Shown one piece after another: positions 62,548-64,000 of a DNA stretch of 64,000 nucleotides (within the stretch, counting starts at the first letter, position 1; each line of letters begins with the position of its first letter). The translations under genes were made by a program, and so were the position numbers. This DNA comes from Lichenostomus cassidix (Eukaryota; Chordata; Aves; Passeriformes; Meliphagidae). The notes beneath the pieces are model-generated. The model had not been told where the DNA came from and did no database searches. It saw only the letters and a list, made by a program, of their open reading frames with translations. The stretch lies in NCBI GenBank assembly GCA_008360975.2, contig CM039194.1, positions 7,984,426 to 8,048,425 of the forward strand. Reading direction: 5' to 3'.

Positions 62548-64000
62548 GCAATCCCTGGCAGGCCTGAGTGCTAGACCACATCAGGAATTCTATAAACACC
62601 TTTCAGGGAGAAGGCTTACACCACCCTGTATGAATCATCTTGACCCTTTCAACAGTTGCCAGATAGAAAAAGCCCTAAAAATACAGTTTCCATTCCCAAA
62701 TGCATCCTCACTCCTGCCAAGGCAGAGCAGAATGCTGTCACTATCCAAAGATTTTCCATGTGCCTGGTCATTTTTTCCCCCACAGAGGCATCTGGGGGCA
62801 CAGCTGGAATGTGATCTCCAGGACAGATCTCCTCCATTCAGAGTATGAGGGATCTGCAGGGGCCTGGGCAAGGTTCAGCAGGTTCATACACAGGCTGTTC
62901 AGGATGCAAGGAGGTTAAGCTGGCAGATGGAATCTCCATTAAGTTCAAGGTAAAGCTTTCAACACACAAACTATTCTGTTTATTATCACAGTCTGCATAT
63001 GCACCACTTCACAAAAGTAGGTCTTGCTCCATGGACACAGATGCATCCAAGCATCCTTTGTGGACTCTCACCCCGGCCACATACCACATTCACTTTCAGT
63101 TTAATTATCTGCAGAGTCCAAGCTTGAAAAACAAGAAGCACGATTTTTATCCAGGAATTCTAGACGTGATTTTTATCTTTGGTATTTTGCAGCTATACAA
63201 GTTAGCATTCAAAGCTGCCTTTCCAAATCTAGGGTCTGACCCAAAACCTACCAAGTGCAGGGACTCCCACTGACTTGAACACATTTTGGATCCAGCCCCT
63301 GAGGATTTCAGCTTTTTTATCCTCACTGCTGCCATCACAGCTTTTTCAACAGGGAGTGATTACTCTAACAGCTAGATATCTTGTTCTCATAATTTATCTT
63401 TACTGTAATTATTTGATTTTAGGCTGGGACAATTCACTAGAAACTGGTCTTTCCAACTGGGACAAAGGAAACAGTCCCTCCCAGGAACATCAGCTTTCCC
63501 AGCAACGCCAACTTGCTTTTTGCCATGATCTGGTGCTGTGTATATTGCTTCCACACTGAAAATCAAATCTGGAGGCCCAGAACAATGGAAATGCCTAATT
63601 ACATTGGCAGGGATCACCATTATTATTTCCGTGCTTTCCCCTGCACTGAGCCAGCTCGACGAGCAATCACAGTGCCCTGAGAAGGGTCCATGATGACATT
63701 TCCTCCACTCAGCTCCAGAGCTCACATGTCAGACACAGACTAAAGCATCCCCAAAGACTTCAACTTGCCAGTAAATAAGAACAGAGCTTCAGAAAGTGAT
63801 TCTGATTGCAGAAGATAGGAGCGATAGCATTAATTCACTCTGCGTGAAGGTACAGCATTTGGTCACCACTACTGCCAGCGCTTCCCAGCTCTCCATACCC
63901 CAGACACAGATCACAGTCTATACCAGAAAGCAGATAAACCTGTGCTTTCCAAAAGTCATTATGGGCATATTTATACTTAATGACAGACAAGGACAGACTT

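Larger units (their letters stand above)
62007..64000 (-). other. PDLIM4: PDLIM4 intron upstream of the post-PDZ exon (part)
   Basis: Continues past the right edge; at least 2.0 kb. I checked for the PDZ exons on the minus strand and did not find them. It begins with an A/C-rich tract on the plus strand (62041-62205), followed by TA-rich microsatellites. Confidence 0.75.

Noticed and set aside
1..64000. Endogenous retrovirus, DNA transposon, CRISPR array, tRNA or rRNA genes
   Set aside because: I looked for LTR pairs, polymerase motifs, regularly spaced direct repeats and RNA gene signatures. Only CR1 fragments, one minisatellite and simple repeats were found.

Overview
The window is vertebrate nuclear DNA, almost certainly from a bird. 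It has long introns with GT/AG borders, CpG-island first exons, and scattered short fragments of CR1 LINEs with the avian ATTCTATGATTCTATGA-type 3' tail. I cannot name the species.

Three genes lie in a row, all on the minus strand, in the order known from the human 5q31 block (PDLIM4 - SLC22A4 - SLC22A5). (1) 1-7.0 kb holds the promoter CpG island and coding exon 1 of an SLC22A5-like (OCTN2, carnitine transporter) gene. The remaining exons lie beyond the left edge. (2) 8.2-33 kb holds a complete ten-exon SLC22A4 (OCTN1, ergothioneine/organic cation transporter). I located every exon border by hand, and each internal exon ends in the phase the next one needs. The predicted product is 539 residues as read. 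(3) 33-41 kb is intergenic, with one CR1 copy and a small minisatellite. (4) 41.7-62.0 kb holds the last five coding exons of PDLIM4 (linker plus LIM domain). Its PDZ exons lie beyond the right edge.

The two transporters are tandem paralogues in the plasma membrane. PDLIM4 is a cytoskeletal PDZ-LIM adaptor that is only a syntenic neighbour.

Points most worth a second look: a one-base reading-frame disturbance (GGGG where the family frame needs GGG) in the last SLC22A4 exon, which would remove the family's C-terminal PDZ ligand; near-identity of the two first exons (about 383 of 393 bp, including 269 bp without a difference) ending sharply near the splice donor, which suggests gene conversion; and a 49-bp minisatellite between SLC22A4 and PDLIM4 whose minus strand repeats a TATAAA and several G-runs. 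I found no viral, phage, CRISPR or defence system and no clearly new gene.
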